Of a stretch of DNA of 48,047 nt, positions 15,164 to 24,700 are shown in pieces. Numbering within the stretch: the first letter of the stretch is position 1; each line of letters starts with the position of its first letter. Made by a program: the position numbers and the translations under genes. Source of the stretch: Actinomycetota bacterium (GTDB taxonomy: Bacteria; Actinomycetota; UBA4738; CADDZG01; WHSQ01); contig JAUJNU010000006.1 in the NCBI GenBank assembly GCA_030448085.1, forward strand, positions 1 through 48,047, written 5' to 3'. Below the pieces are notes generated by a model. The model made no database searches. It saw only the letters and a program-made list of their open reading frames with translations, and was not told the DNA's origin.

Positions 15164-16354
15164 CTAGGTGGCCCAGCGGGGCGGCGCCACGTCCTTGAGG
15201 GCGAGGAAGACGTCCATGCCGCCGAGCCCACTGCGATCGAGCAAGGCCGCGACCGCTTGGCGTCGTGACAGGGACCGGAGCGCGGCGGCCCCATCACCTG
15301 CTGCGAGGGCAACATCGTGATCCCGCCTCAGCGCGCTGATGACATCGTTGCTCCCGAGAGCCCGCAGCACCTCGGCCTGAGGACGGGGGCCGATGGTCCG
15401 GAGCCCTAGGCTCTCCGCTACGGCGCGCGCCCAGGTCCAGTTCGCGTGCGCGGTGATGTCTTTCTCGCCGGGCGAATCGAGCGGGAGCAGGTCTGTTCCG
15501 GCGGCGGAATAGCAGACGAGGGTGCCGCCGAAGCGGCGTGACAGCTCCGTTGACTCGGCCCCGTAGTCCACGAATAGGAGCCCCCCCCGCCCGAGCTTGC
15601 CGGCCGCTTCCTCGATGAAGGCTTCAGCCGCGAGACCGACCTCGAGGACGGCTTCCTCCTGGGGAGACGTCCCGGTTACCTCGAGGAATCGCGCTATCTC
15701 GGGGTCTGAGACTGGAGCGGGAACGGTCGTCAGCTCGTCTTTTTCAGCGCCGATCATCAGCTCGACGACCTTGCCGGCCCTGTGGGACACCAGGTGCACC
15801 GGCAGGTTGTCCAGAATCTCGTTCGCCACGACGATTCCGGCGGCCACTGGGGCCACCTCCCCCAGCGAAGGTGACCACTCCACCCCCGACCAGCGCGCCA
15901 GCGCGGCGCGCTGCCTGGTCTCTGCCGCGGGGTTGCGCTCGACGAGCCTGTAAGTGAGAACCTCCGCGAGGTCTGGGGGGAGGGCTGCTAGAAGGCCCCG
16001 GGCGAAGCCTCCTTCCCCCGGCCCCACCTCCACTATCTCGAAAGCCGCTGGGCGGCCCGACGTCAGCCACAGGTCACGCACCCCGCCCGCCCAAAGCTCT
16101 CCGAAGGCGGGGTCCAGCTCCGCGGAGGTCATGTAGTTGCCGCGCCACCCGGTCCGGGGGGCGTCAGAGGAGTAATAGCCGAGGCCCGGGTGGTACAGCG
16201 CCTCCTCCATGTAGGCGGCAAAGGTGATCGGGCCGCTCGACCTGATCCGGTCGAGGATCAGGCTCTGGAGGGACTCTTCTAGGTGCGTTTCGGCACCGCC
16301 CTCGGAACCGCGGCGGCGGCCTTGGCGGCCTCGTCGTGGATCTTCGAGTACCAC
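15164..16354 (-). CDS. MidA/NDUFAF7-type class I SAM-dependent methyltransferase
   Basis: A protein of the SAM-dependent methyltransferase family PF02636 (MidA, NDUFAF7). Its conserved elements are SSGPITFAAYMEEALYHPGLGYY (split by family as IRxxGPItFaxfMexaLY), the SAM loop VEVGPGEGGFARG, VANEILDNLPVHLV and FVDYGAE. The mitochondrial relative methylates an Arg of a complex I subunit; the bacterial substrate is unknown. The start is uncertain: the only standard start upstream of the homology is a GTG at 16354, which overlaps the preceding gene by 76 bases and adds about 25 Arg/Gly-rich residues without homology. A damaged start near the TAG at 16279 would fit the family better. It follows the small helical protein on the same strand. 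Confidence 0.85.
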   Translation of the reverse strand: MVLEDPRRGRQGRRRGSEGGAETHLEESLQSLILDRIRSSGPITFAAYMEEALYHPGLGYYSSDAPRTGWRGNYMTSAELDPAFGELWAGGVRDLWLTSGRPAAFEIVEVGPGEGGFARGLLAALPPDLAEVLTYRLVERNPAAETRQRAALARWSGVEWSPSLGEVAPVAAGIVVANEILDNLPVHLVSHRAGKVVELMIGAEKDELTTVPAPVSDPEIARFLEVTGTSPQEEAVLEVGLAAEAFIEEAAGKLGRGGLLFVDYGAESTELSRRFGGTLVCYSAAGTDLLPLDSPGEKDITAHANWTWARAVAESLGLRTIGPRPQAEVLRALGSNDVISALRRDHDVALAAGDGAAALRSLSRRQAVAALLDRSGLGGMDVFLALKDVAPPRWAT

Positions 16355-16605
16355 TTCCTCTTGGACTCGTAGGTATGGACGCTACCCAAGGCCGCCGTGG
16401 CGATCCTCATGACCTCCTTGTGGAGGGCCTGCCGGCCGTAGAGGTCGATCAGCCTGTCGTAGGGGCCGGGGGAGTCGAAGTGGTCGGCGACCGCGGCTTC
16501 GTACTCGGCCACCGCGTCGTCGCGCCGGCCGAGCTGCTCCAGGTTCTGCCCGCGCAGGTACCTCTTCACGAGATCCACTTGATCCACGGCCCAATCGAAC
16601 CACAA
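16279..16605 (-). CDS. Small TPR-like helical protein
   Basis: A 108-residue protein of helix pairs resembling one or two TPR units: RGQNLEQLGRRDDAVAEYEAAVADHF is a TPR-like helix pair, followed by GPYDRLIDLYGRQALHKEVMRIATAAL. The C-terminal tail is Lys/Ala-rich (KIHDEAAKAAAAVPRAVPKRT, split here as a basic tail). No catalytic motif or signal peptide. The start at TTG 16605 is uncertain; GTG codons at residues 7 and 10 are alternatives. It probably forms a transcription unit with the downstream methyltransferase and is divergent from the aldolase-like gene 52 bases away. Confidence 0.6.
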   Translation of the reverse strand: MWFDWAVDQVDLVKRYLRGQNLEQLGRRDDAVAEYEAAVADHFDSPGPYDRLIDLYGRQALHKEVMRIATAALGSVHTYESKRKWYSKIHDEAAKAAAAVPRAVPKRT

Positions 16606-16616
16606 GCGGGGGTGGC

Positions 16617-16622
16617 TAGAAT
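16617..16622 (+). promoter_or_regulatory. Putative -10 hexamer for the DUF2090 gene
   Basis: TAGAAT matches TAnnnT and sits 35 bases before the ATG at 16658, leaving room for the AGGAGGG ribosome binding site at about 16641-16647. The spacer is divergent with the TPR-like gene. Confidence 0.35.
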
Positions 16623-16657
16623 GGCCACCGGGAATCCTACGAGGAGGGCTTCTTAAG

Positions 16658-17563
16658 ATGACGCTCGGCTATGACGGCAGTCTCTACATCCTGGCCTTCG
16701 ACCACAGAGGGTCCTTCCAAAAGAAGATGTTCGGCATCAACGCGGAGCCCACCGAGGAGGAGACCCAGCGCATCATCGACGCGAAGCGGGTGGTCTTTGA
16801 AGGCTTCAGGCTCGCGGTCGAAGAGGGTGCTCCGGCGGATGCGGCCGGCCTCCTCGTGGACGAGCAGTTCGGGACCGACGCAGCGCGCGAGGCTGAGAAG
16901 GAAGGTCTCATCCTCGCCATGCCGGTCGAGAAGAGTGGCCAGAACGAATTCGCCTTCCAGTACGGAGACGATTTCGGCAAGCACATCGAAGACTTCAACC
17001 CGCCGTTCTCCAAGGTCCTCGTGCGTTACAACCCCGAGGGCGACACCGAGATGAACCAGCGTCAGACGGAGCGTCTGAAGCGGCTATCGGACTGGCTCCA
17101 CGCCAACGACCGCAAGTTCTTGTTCGAGCTCCTGGTGCCGGCTGAAGAGGCCCAGCTATCATCCGTTGCGGGAGACACGGACCGGTACGACACCGAGCTT
17201 CGGGCCGACCTCATGGAGGGCGCGATCTCGGAGTTGCTGGCCGCAGGCGTCGAGCCGGACATCTGGAAGATCGAGGGCCTCGACAAGCGCGAGGCATGCG
17301 AGCGGATCGCCAAGTTGGTCCGCTCCGACGGCAGGGACAACGTCGTTTGTGTCGTCCTCGGGCGGGGTGCCGGAGTGGACGCGGTCGATCACTGGCTGAG
17401 GCAGGGGGCCGGGGTGCCGGGCTACGTGGGCTTCGCCATCGGCAGATCGATCTGGTGGGATGCCTTGAAGGGCTTCCTCGACGGCAGCCTCTCACGGGAA
17501 GCCGCAGCCGCCGAGATCTCCAAGAACTACCGCCGCTTCATCGACGTCTACGAATCTGCCTAG
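16658..17563 (+). CDS. DUF2090 class I aldolase-like protein (IolC C-terminal domain family)
   Basis: A 301-residue protein matching the DUF2090 domain that is found alone or fused behind 5-dehydro-2-deoxygluconokinase (IolC). Visible elements are LYILAFDHRGSFQKKMFG at the N-terminus, GLLVDEQFG, KVLVRYNPEG, KFLFELLVPA, PDIWKIEGL (the region carrying the Schiff-base-type Lys) and GFAIGRSIWWDAL near the C-terminus. The fold is a class I aldolase TIM barrel related to LacD, and a role in cleaving or modifying a phosphorylated keto-sugar is likely but not specific. No iol genes lie nearby. The start has an AGGAGGG site. The secreted peptidase gene follows after 16 bases. Confidence 0.8.
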   Translation: MTLGYDGSLYILAFDHRGSFQKKMFGINAEPTEEETQRIIDAKRVVFEGFRLAVEEGAPADAAGLLVDEQFGTDAAREAEKEGLILAMPVEKSGQNEFAFQYGDDFGKHIEDFNPPFSKVLVRYNPEGDTEMNQRQTERLKRLSDWLHANDRKFLFELLVPAEEAQLSSVAGDTDRYDTELRADLMEGAISELLAAGVEPDIWKIEGLDKREACERIAKLVRSDGRDNVVCVVLGRGAGVDAVDHWLRQGAGVPGYVGFAIGRSIWWDALKGFLDGSLSREAAAAEISKNYRRFIDVYESA

Positions 17564-17579
17564 GAGCTCCCGCAGGGGC

Positions 17580-18881
17580 GTGCGGGGCCGCCTCGGCGCC
17601 CTGTCCGTCTTTGTGCTCCTCTGCTTCGCGCTGGCCGGCAGCACGGCCGCACCCTCGCCCGCCTCGTCTGCGTCCGCTCTCTCCGTACGCGAGGGCATAG
17701 CCGCCCTGCTGGAGAAGCGGAGCGTCGCTGTGATCGAGGGGGACAAGGACGCCTTCATGTCCACGGTGGCCGGGTTCTCGGGTGACTTCGTCGACAGACA
17801 GTCCCGGCTGTTCGACTCGATGATGTCGCTCGACCTTGCCTCTTACGAGCTCACCCTCGCCTGGGACCGCTTCGGAGATCTGGCGAGGAGGTCCGACCGG
17901 GCGAGGTACCCGAGGGGCGCCGAGGTCCTGATCCCGCTCACCGAGGAGCGATACCGCATCAGAGGCTTCGATCCGGAGCCCGCGGCCGAGGACATGTTCT
18001 ACACATTCGTCAGAGTCGCCGGCTCCGGTTGGAAGATCGCCGAGGACACCGACCTCGAAGACATCGCGCTTTACTCGGCTCGTCACCTGTGGGACTTCGG
18101 CCCGATCGAGGCCGTGCCAAGCGAGCACTTCCTGCTGCTTACCCATCCCTGTGGGGACAGGCCGGAGGGCTCCACCGGAGGCTGTCAACCCGGGGCGACC
18201 GGCCTTACCTCCGTGGCCGAGAGAGCGATCCAGCAGTTGGACGAGTACTGGACCCTGAGCTGGCCGGGCAAGGTCGCCGTGCTGGTTCCCGGCTCCACCG
18301 ACGAGTTGGCGCGGATGATCCAGGCGACCTTCAGCCTCGACACCTTCGTCGCTTTCGCCTACTCGACGGTTGACGTGGCCAACGAGCTCGACTTCACCGG
18401 CCACCGCATCATGGTCAATCCGGAGTCCTTCCTCGGCCGCCCCGAGGACGAGGTCCATTCGATCCTCGTGCACGAGCTGGCCCACATCGCCTCTCGTCCG
18501 ACGGCGGGGCCGTTCATCCCGCTCTTCGTGGAGGAGGGAATAGCCGAGTACATCGGCAACGACGGCCGCCCCGCGCTCGACTACCTCGACTCGCGGGTTG
18601 CCTCGGGCCAGTTCGATCGAAGGCTCCCCAAGGACTTCGAGTTCACCACCGGGGGGGCCGAGGCGATCTACACCTCCTACCAGGAGGGGCAGTCGGCGGT
18701 GAGGTTCTTCATCGACAGGTGGGGCTTCGATCGGTTCCTCGAGTTCTACCGGCGGATCGGTAAGCCGCGGGTGGATCCCGGGCTGGCCGGCTACCACTTC
18801 GACAAGGCGCTGCGGGACGTGGTGGGGATAGGGGTCGAGCAGTTCGAGCGAGCGTGGGCAAGTAGCATCTCGGGCTCATGA
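17580..18881 (+). CDS. Secreted HExxH metallopeptidase (gluzincin-like)
   Basis: A 433-residue protein. The N-terminus has a signal peptide (LSVFVLLCFALAGS) followed by an Ala/Ser-rich stretch. The zinc site is HELAH at residues 298-302 with a downstream EEGIAEY at 318-324 supplying the expected third ligand Glu, as in gluzincins. The first 250 residues contain an NTF2-like or SnoaL-like stretch (AVIEGDKDAFMST, YTFVRVAGSGWKIAEDTDLED). It is therefore likely an extracytoplasmic peptidase with an N-terminal substrate or sensory domain; the target is unknown. The GTG start at 17580 is preceded by TAGGAG. Its TGA overlaps the thrS start as ATGA, so it is co-transcribed with thrS, an unusual coupling. 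Confidence 0.8.
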   Translation: MRGRLGALSVFVLLCFALAGSTAAPSPASSASALSVREGIAALLEKRSVAVIEGDKDAFMSTVAGFSGDFVDRQSRLFDSMMSLDLASYELTLAWDRFGDLARRSDRARYPRGAEVLIPLTEERYRIRGFDPEPAAEDMFYTFVRVAGSGWKIAEDTDLEDIALYSARHLWDFGPIEAVPSEHFLLLTHPCGDRPEGSTGGCQPGATGLTSVAERAIQQLDEYWTLSWPGKVAVLVPGSTDELARMIQATFSLDTFVAFAYSTVDVANELDFTGHRIMVNPESFLGRPEDEVHSILVHELAHIASRPTAGPFIPLFVEEGIAEYIGNDGRPALDYLDSRVASGQFDRRLPKDFEFTTGGAEAIYTSYQEGQSAVRFFIDRWGFDRFLEFYRRIGKPRVDPGLAGYHFDKALRDVVGIGVEQFERAWASSISGS

Positions 18882-20824
18882 GCTCGACGATCACGGCAGA
18901 CGGCAGCAAGGACGGTTTCGCGCTGGCCAAGGAGGCCTCGGCCCCCGCGCCGGTCATCTTGAAGGTAGCGGGTGAGCAGAAAGACCTCGCCTTCGTGCCT
19001 GCTGAAGGGGCGGAGGTCGAAGTCGTGACCGCTACCGACGAGCTTGGCCGGGAGGTCATCAGGCACTCGAGCTCGCATGTCATGGCTCAAGCCGTGCTCC
19101 GCCTCTACCCGGGGGCGAAGTTCGCGATCGGGCCTCCCATCGAGGACGGCTTCTACTACGACTTCGAGGTGGAGAAGCCCTTCACCCCCGACGATCTCGA
19201 ACGCATCGAGGCCGAGATGCGAAGGATCCTCAAGGAGAACCAGCGCTTCGAGCGCCAGGAGGTGACCCGCGCCGAGGCCCTCGAACTTTTCGCCAATCAG
19301 GACTACAAGGTCGAGATCATCAAAGGCCTTGCCGACGAGGCGGAGTCGGCAGACGATCAGGTTGGCGAGGGCGAGGTCATCAGCATCTACCGAAACGTCG
19401 ACCCGGGGAGTGGGGACGTCGCTTACGTCGACCTCTGCCGGGGGCCGCACGTGCCGGGCACCAGCCGGATAAAGGCGTTCAAGCTCCTTCGTAGCGCCGG
19501 CGCGTACTGGCGAGGCGACGAGAAACGCCCGATGCTGCAGCGGATCTACGGCACCGCTTGGGAGTCGAAGGACGCGCTGGCCGCTTACCTGCACCGGCTC
19601 GAGGAGGCGGAGCGAAGGGACCACCGCAAGCTCGGCCGCGACCTCGACCTCTATTCGTGGCCCGAGGAGGTCGGGCCGGGCCTGGCGCTGTGGCATCCCA
19701 AGGGCGGGATAGTGAGGAAGACCCTCGAGGACCTGTCGCGCGACATGCACCTGGAGCGTGGCTACGACCCGGTCTTCACCCCTCACCTCGGCAAGAGCAC
19801 CTTGTGGGAGACGAGCGGGCATCTGGGCTTCTACCGGGAGAACATGTTCCCCGCCATGGAGTTCGAGGGGACCGAGTACTTCGCCAAGCCGATGAACTGC
19901 CCCTTCCACACGCTCATCTACAGGTCGAAGACCCGCTCCTACCGGGAGCTGCCCCTGCGCCTGTCCGAGCTCGGCAGCGTCTATCGGTATGAGCGGTCGG
20001 GAACCCTGCACGGGCTGCTCCGGGCGAGGGGACTGACGCAGGACGACTCCCACATCTTCTGCCGTCCCGACCAGCTCGTCGACGAGCTCGTGGGCGTGAT
20101 CGACTTCTTCCGCGCTCTCTACGGAACGGTTGGCCTCGGCCCGGACAGGGTTCGCTTCTCGACCAAGCCGGCCAAGGCGGTGGGCTCGGACGATCTGTGG
20201 GAGCACGCCGAGACGGCCATACCGGCAGCCCTCGACAGAGCCGGCCTCGCCTATCAGGTGGACGCCGGAGACGGGGCGTTCTACGGCCCGAAGATCGACA
20301 TCGACGTGCGGGACGCGATCGGGCGGATGTGGCAGGTCTGCACCATCCAGGTGGACTTCAACTTCCCGGAGCGGTTCGGCCTCGAGTACACCGACGAGAG
20401 CGGCGCCCGCACCCGCCCGGTCATGATCCACAGGGCCCTCTTCGGATCGGTGGAGAGATTCGTGGGGGTGCTCATCGAGCATTTCGCAGGGGCGCTTCCC
20501 ACGTGGCTGTCTCCGGCCCAAGCGGCGATCATCCCGATCGCCGACAGGCATCTGGAGTACGCCGCCGAGGTGCTGACGGCCCTGGCTCAGGCGGGGGTCC
20601 GTGCCGAGGTCGATCAGAGCGACAACACCATGGGGGCGAAGATCCGTAACCAGCAGATGCACAAGGTGCCCTACATGTTGATCGTCGGAGACGACGAGGC
20701 CGGGTCCGGCTCTGTGTCCGTCCGCTCGCGCTCGGGCGGCGAGGAGAGGGGAGTCGCCCTCGGCGACTTCGTCACCCGCATAGTCGAGGAGATCCGCACC
20801 CGGGCGGTGGGATCCTCCAGCTGA
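18878..20824 (+). CDS. thrS: Threonine-tRNA ligase
   Basis: A 648-residue class II aminoacyl-tRNA synthetase of full length. Domains in order are a TGS domain (about 25-60), the editing domain with HSSSH at 63-67 and the later CRGPH near residue 186, and the catalytic core with zinc Cys in MNCPFH near 338. Motif 2 is RYERSGTLHGLLRARG near 369, and CTIQVDFNFPERF precedes motif 3 (HRALFGSVERF). The C-terminal anticodon-binding domain has AAIIPIADRH and DNTMGAKIRNQQ. It charges tRNA-Thr and hydrolyses Ser-tRNA-Thr. The frame is intact over nearly 2 kb, which argues against general sequence decay. Start and stop overlap both neighbours. Confidence 0.97.
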   Translation: MSSTITADGSKDGFALAKEASAPAPVILKVAGEQKDLAFVPAEGAEVEVVTATDELGREVIRHSSSHVMAQAVLRLYPGAKFAIGPPIEDGFYYDFEVEKPFTPDDLERIEAEMRRILKENQRFERQEVTRAEALELFANQDYKVEIIKGLADEAESADDQVGEGEVISIYRNVDPGSGDVAYVDLCRGPHVPGTSRIKAFKLLRSAGAYWRGDEKRPMLQRIYGTAWESKDALAAYLHRLEEAERRDHRKLGRDLDLYSWPEEVGPGLALWHPKGGIVRKTLEDLSRDMHLERGYDPVFTPHLGKSTLWETSGHLGFYRENMFPAMEFEGTEYFAKPMNCPFHTLIYRSKTRSYRELPLRLSELGSVYRYERSGTLHGLLRARGLTQDDSHIFCRPDQLVDELVGVIDFFRALYGTVGLGPDRVRFSTKPAKAVGSDDLWEHAETAIPAALDRAGLAYQVDAGDGAFYGPKIDIDVRDAIGRMWQVCTIQVDFNFPERFGLEYTDESGARTRPVMIHRALFGSVERFVGVLIEHFAGALPTWLSPAQAAIIPIADRHLEYAAEVLTALAQAGVRAEVDQSDNTMGAKIRNQQMHKVPYMLIVGDDEAGSGSVSVRSRSGGEERGVALGDFVTRIVEEIRTRAVGSSS

Positions 20825-21309
20825 TGGAGCGGCTGTGGAGCCCATGGCGGATGACGTACGTGAGTGAGACTGGAGGCGGGGACGGTTGTGTCTTCTGTGC
20901 CCACTTGGCCGAGGGGGACGACGAGGCGGCCCGCATCCTCTTCCGCGGCGAGAGCGCTTTCGTCATCCTCAATGCGTTCCCCTACAACACGGGGCATCTG
21001 ATGGTCGCGCCGCTCCGGCACACCGGCGAGCTCTTGGAGCTGGGCGCGGGGGAGAGAGCGGAGCTCATGGAGCTTGCATCCCGATCCACCAGCATCATCC
21101 GCGCTGCCATGGGGGCCCAGGGCTTCAACGTGGGGATCAACATCGGCGAGGCGGCGGGTGCCGGGATCCCCGGGCACCTGCACGTCCACGTCGTGCCGCG
21201 CTGGGGTGGGGACACGAATTTCATGACGACCATCGGAGAGACCAAGGTCCTTCCCGAGATGATCGCCGACACATACGCGAAGCTCCGCCCCGCCTTCAGC
21301 CGCCTCTAA
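20824..21309 (+). CDS. HIT-family hydrolase/AP4A phosphorylase-like protein
   Basis: A 161-residue histidine-triad protein. The triad HLHVHVV is at 118-124 (GIPGHLHVHVVPRW), and a zinc pair CVFC is at 22-25. The N-terminal LWSPWRM is typical of the actinobacterial branch represented by mycobacterial Rv2613c, an AP4A phosphorylase. It directly follows thrS, whose side reaction produces AP4A, and precedes the phospholipid genes, as in mycobacteria. The start ATG overlaps the thrS stop by one base. The gene converges on the HNH gene with a gap of six bases. Confidence 0.92.
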   Translation: MERLWSPWRMTYVSETGGGDGCVFCAHLAEGDDEAARILFRGESAFVILNAFPYNTGHLMVAPLRHTGELLELGAGERAELMELASRSTSIIRAAMGAQGFNVGINIGEAAGAGIPGHLHVHVVPRWGGDTNFMTTIGETKVLPEMIADTYAKLRPAFSRL

Positions 21310-21315
21310 CGCCCT

Positions 21316-22534
21316 CTACTCCCGCCGCGGCCCCGGGGTCCACACCCTCGCCCCCCGCTCACCTATGAGCCGGTAGCCGTGGTGGGTCTTCAGGTAGTGG
21401 TGCCACCCGCAGAGCCGGTCGAGGTTCTCGAGCTTGGAGCGCCCACCCTTCACCACCGAGACGTCGTGATCGATCTCGAGCCCGTGCCTCACCTCGCACC
21501 CCGGCACCGCGCAGCAGGGGTCCCGCTCCACGAGTGCGGTCCGAAGGGGAGCAGTGATCGTCCGCCCCATGTGGTTGACCCTCGTGACGTCGGTTCCGTT
21601 CGTGAGGAGCCCCGAGATGATGGCGTCCCCCGCCAGAGCCTCGGCCGTGGCCACAGGGATAGCCCCCACCCCCGGGATCTCGCACACCTCTCCGGCTTCC
21701 ACATGACCCCTCACGAGAGCCGCATGGTCGACCCGCACGTGAACCGTCACCGGAGGTCCCCTCGCGCAGGGGGTCCTCACCGCAGTCCCGAGCATGCTCG
21801 GCCACATGAACCAGGGCGTCGGCCCCGTAGGCGGCATCTGTCTCGCTTCGGCCCGCTCTTCTACCCTGCACCCGGAGCCTGTCCCAGTGGGGCCGAAGAG
21901 CGGCCAGGACAGAGGCCCCGGCGTCCGGGGTCAGGGTCGCATCGAGCCTGAAAGCCCCATCGGCGTCGGTCCAGTGCCTAAGGGCCCGGCGACGCCTGAC
22001 CCGCTCGTAGCGCTCCTCCTTCTCGTCAGAGACCGCAGAGGCCCGTACCGAGGCGCAGCGCTCCTTCAGCTGCCCCATCCCGTCTGACTCCGCCATCCGC
22101 AAAAGCTCGCCCTCTGTCCCCGGAGCCATCGCCGCCGCGGAGGTGATCTCCCGGGCCTGGCCCTGGGAGAGCTTTCCCTCCCTCAGGGCCTGCTCGGTCT
22201 CCGGCAGCTCCGCCACCCGCTGCGCCGTCTGCAGCACGCCCGCCGCCTCACCCAGAGAGGTCTTCTGGGTCCGGGCCATCCACTCGGCAGCCGAGCGGTC
22301 ACCCGCTCTGCGCCACGCCCCTGAAGCAGCCACCCGCCCCGCAGGCCAGAGCCTTCCCAGCCGCACACAAACGCTCCATCTCGGCTAGCTGATCTACCAG
22401 GAACGCTGCGAACCCAGCCTCGAGGACCTGCGGGTCCAGGGCTCCGACAGCATTCTTCAGCCATTCCTTCGCTGCAAGGACTCCGGTTCTAGACAACTGA
22501 TCCGCAGGGGCGGCTAACTCTCTCTCTCGAACAT
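21316..22534 (-). CDS. DUF222 / HNH endonuclease-domain protein (frames broken)
   Basis: This is the actinobacterial DUF222-HNH family, a frequent multi-copy repetitive gene thought to belong to mobile or intron-like elements. The C-terminal HNH zinc-finger nuclease motif is clear: CCAVPGCEVRHGLEIDHD with LENLDRLCGWHHYLKTHHG. The DUF222 part (QTAQRVAELPETEQAL, GKLSQGQAREITSAA) is in a second frame, and the N-terminus (VLAAKEWLKNAVGALDP) in a third. Indels lie near 21830 and 22340. At the 5' end the start ATG (22534) is followed by a GA run; removing one GA unit gives MFERELAAPADQLSR, continuous with the next segment. TAGGCT lies six bases upstream of the ATG, fitting a leaderless start. Confidence 0.75.
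22518..22528. repeat. CT/GA dinucleotide run in the HNH gene start region
   Basis: Eleven bases of alternating C and T (GA on the coding strand) immediately follow the start codon region of the DUF222/HNH gene. With the present count the frame meets a stop after six codons; with one unit fewer the frame runs on into the recognisable protein. This is either a consensus error in a short tandem repeat or a slipped-strand switch. Confidence 0.5.
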
Positions 22535-22586
22535 GGTTCGAGCCTAACGAGCACCTATGACAGAAACCGGGTTGTGCCTGGGCTTC

Positions 22587-24643
22587 CTAGGCCCCCGTCG
22601 TTGCGCTGAGGATCTTGTTCCCCAGCTCGTGCGGGACCTCTTCGTAGTGCGAGAAGCGCCACGAGAAGGTGCCCTGCCCCCCGGTGATAGAGCGCAGGTC
22701 GGTCGCGTAGTCGGTCATCTCCGCGAAGGGAACGGTCGCGGAGATGAGCTGCCTGTGGGCCCCCACGGTGTCGATCCCCTCCGGGATGCCCCTCCGCTTC
22801 TGTAGGTCTCCCATGATCTCCCCGGTGAATGCCTCGGGAACGAGCACGTCAAGGTGCCAAACGGGCTCGAGCAGGGCAACCCGGCCTTGGCGATCGCCTC
22901 CTTCATCGCATGAGAGCCGGCCAGCTGGAATGCCATGTCCGATGAGTCCACGGAGTGGTACTTGCCGTCGTACAGCTCGACCTTGAGGTCAATCATAGGG
23001 AAGCCGGTGCCCGCCCCTTGCTCCATCGCAGCCCTCACCCCCTTCTCCACCGAGGGGATGAACTGGTTGGGGACGGAGCCCCCGAAGATCTTGTCCTCGA
23101 AGACGAACCCTTCACCTCGCGCCAGGGGCTCCACCCTCACGTTGCAGACGCCGTACTGGCCGTGGCCGCCCGACTGCTTGACGTGCCGTCCGATCACGTC
23201 CGCCTTCCCTTTCAGCGTCGAGCGGTAGGGGACCTTGAGCGGAGCCTGCTCGACGGCGACACCGAACTTGCGCTTGAGCTTTTCGAGCACGACGTCCAGA
23301 TGCGCGTCGCCCATGCCCCACAGGATCGTCTGATGCGTTTCGTCGTTGCGCTCGAGGCGCAAAGCGGGGTCTTCCTCGATGATCTTGTGGAGCCCGATCA
23401 TCAGCTTGTCCTCGTCCCCCTTCGTCATCGGCTGGATGGCCTTCGGGAGGAGAGGCTCCGGCGGCTCGATGCCCGCCAGGACGACGGGCGAAGCCTTGTC
23501 GGCGATCGTGTCGCCGGTTCCGCTGTGGCCGAGCTTCGCCACCGCGCCGATGTCACCCGCGACGATCGCGTCGAGAGGCTCCTGCGCCTTGCCGCGCATC
23601 GTGAAGATGTGGCCGACCCGCTCGTCCACCTTGTGGGTGGCGTTGTACAGCGTGCCGTCACCTTTCAGGGTGCCGGAGTAGACGCGAAAGAAGCTGATGC
23701 GCCCGACGTACGGGTCGGTCATCGTCTTGAAGATGAGGGCCGACAAAGGGCCTGCGGGATCCGGCTCGAGTCGAGTCCCGTCGATCCCTTCGACGGCCGG
23801 GCGGTCGAGCGGTGAGGGCCCGGCGTTGACGATCACATCCACCAGGCGATCGACTCCGATCAGATTGCTCGCGGAGCCGACGACGACAGGGAACATGCGG
23901 GCGTCATCGATCCCGTCGTGCAAGGCCTTGACGATCTCTTCCCGGGTGATCTCGCCACCTTCGAGGTAGCGTTCCAGAAGGGCATCGTCCGATTCGGCGA
24001 TGGAGTCGAGGAGGTCCGTTCGCACCTCATCCACCCGAGCCTTTCGCTCTTCGGGAACGGGCACGGCCTCGGCCCGGCCGTTCGTGTCGTATTCGTATGC
24101 CTCCTCGTCGATCACCGAGATGATCCCTTTGAAGTCGTGTTCGCGACCCAAGGGCAGTGAGATCGGCGCGACGGCCTTCCCGAACCTCGATCTCATCTCT
24201 TCGAGGGTGCGGCGAAAAGAGGAGTTCTCGCGGTCGAGCTTGTTGACGAAGACCATCCTCGGCAGGTCGAGTTGCTCGGCGAAGTTCCACGCAGCTTCCG
24301 TTTGGACCTCCACGCCCTCCAGCCCGGACACTACGAAGACGGCGAGATCGGCCACTCGCAAGGCCGCCTGCATCTCCCCGCTGAAGTCGGCGTAGCCGGG
24401 GGAGTCGAGGATGTTGATCTTGACCCCGCCCCACTCGATGGGCGCCAAAGCGGTCGAGATGGAGATCCCCTTGCGGATCTCTTCCTCGTCGAAGTCGCAG
24501 ACGGTGTTGCCGTCGTTCGTTCTGCCGACCCTCGTCGTGGCCCCCGAAAGGTAGAGCAGTGCCTCGGCGAGAGAGGTCTTGCCCGACCCTCCGTGGCCCA
24601 CCAGGACGACGTTGCGGATGTTCTCGGTTGGGTAGCTTTTCAC
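22587..24643 (-). CDS. fusA2: Elongation factor G-like protein EF-G2 (one frame break)
   Basis: A translation-factor GTPase of the EF-G2 branch (mycobacterial FusA2 type), about 680 residues. The P-loop is GHGGSGKT, switch regions include DFDEEEIRKGISI and DSPGYADFSGEM, and FVNKLDRE is the NKxD motif. Domains III-V follow (EEDPALRLERN, GGHGQYGVCNV, GSHAMKEAI). Unlike the main EF-G, this branch is not essential and its mycobacterial member lacks ribosome-stimulated GTPase activity. The frame breaks near 22880; adding one base to the CCC run at 22880-22882 restores LLEPVWHLDVLVPEAF and the remaining domain V to the stop at 22587. The start is GTG at 24643 with GGAGG five bases upstream; TATCTT (24676-24681, minus) could be its -10. 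Confidence 0.85.
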
Positions 24644-24700
24644 TCTGCCTCCCCTGATCCCGCGGCCTTGGGTCAAAGATATCCGCACGGCCCTTCCAAC

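Noticed and set aside
18791..20845. 684-codon minus-strand open frame opposite thrS
   Set aside because: thrS on the plus strand has every family motif; the antisense frame is a GC-skew artefact.
22587..24643. Primary elongation factor G (fusA)
   Set aside because: Sequence follows the EF-G2 branch (KSYPTENIRNVVLVGHGG start), and no rpsL, rpsG or tuf neighbours are present.
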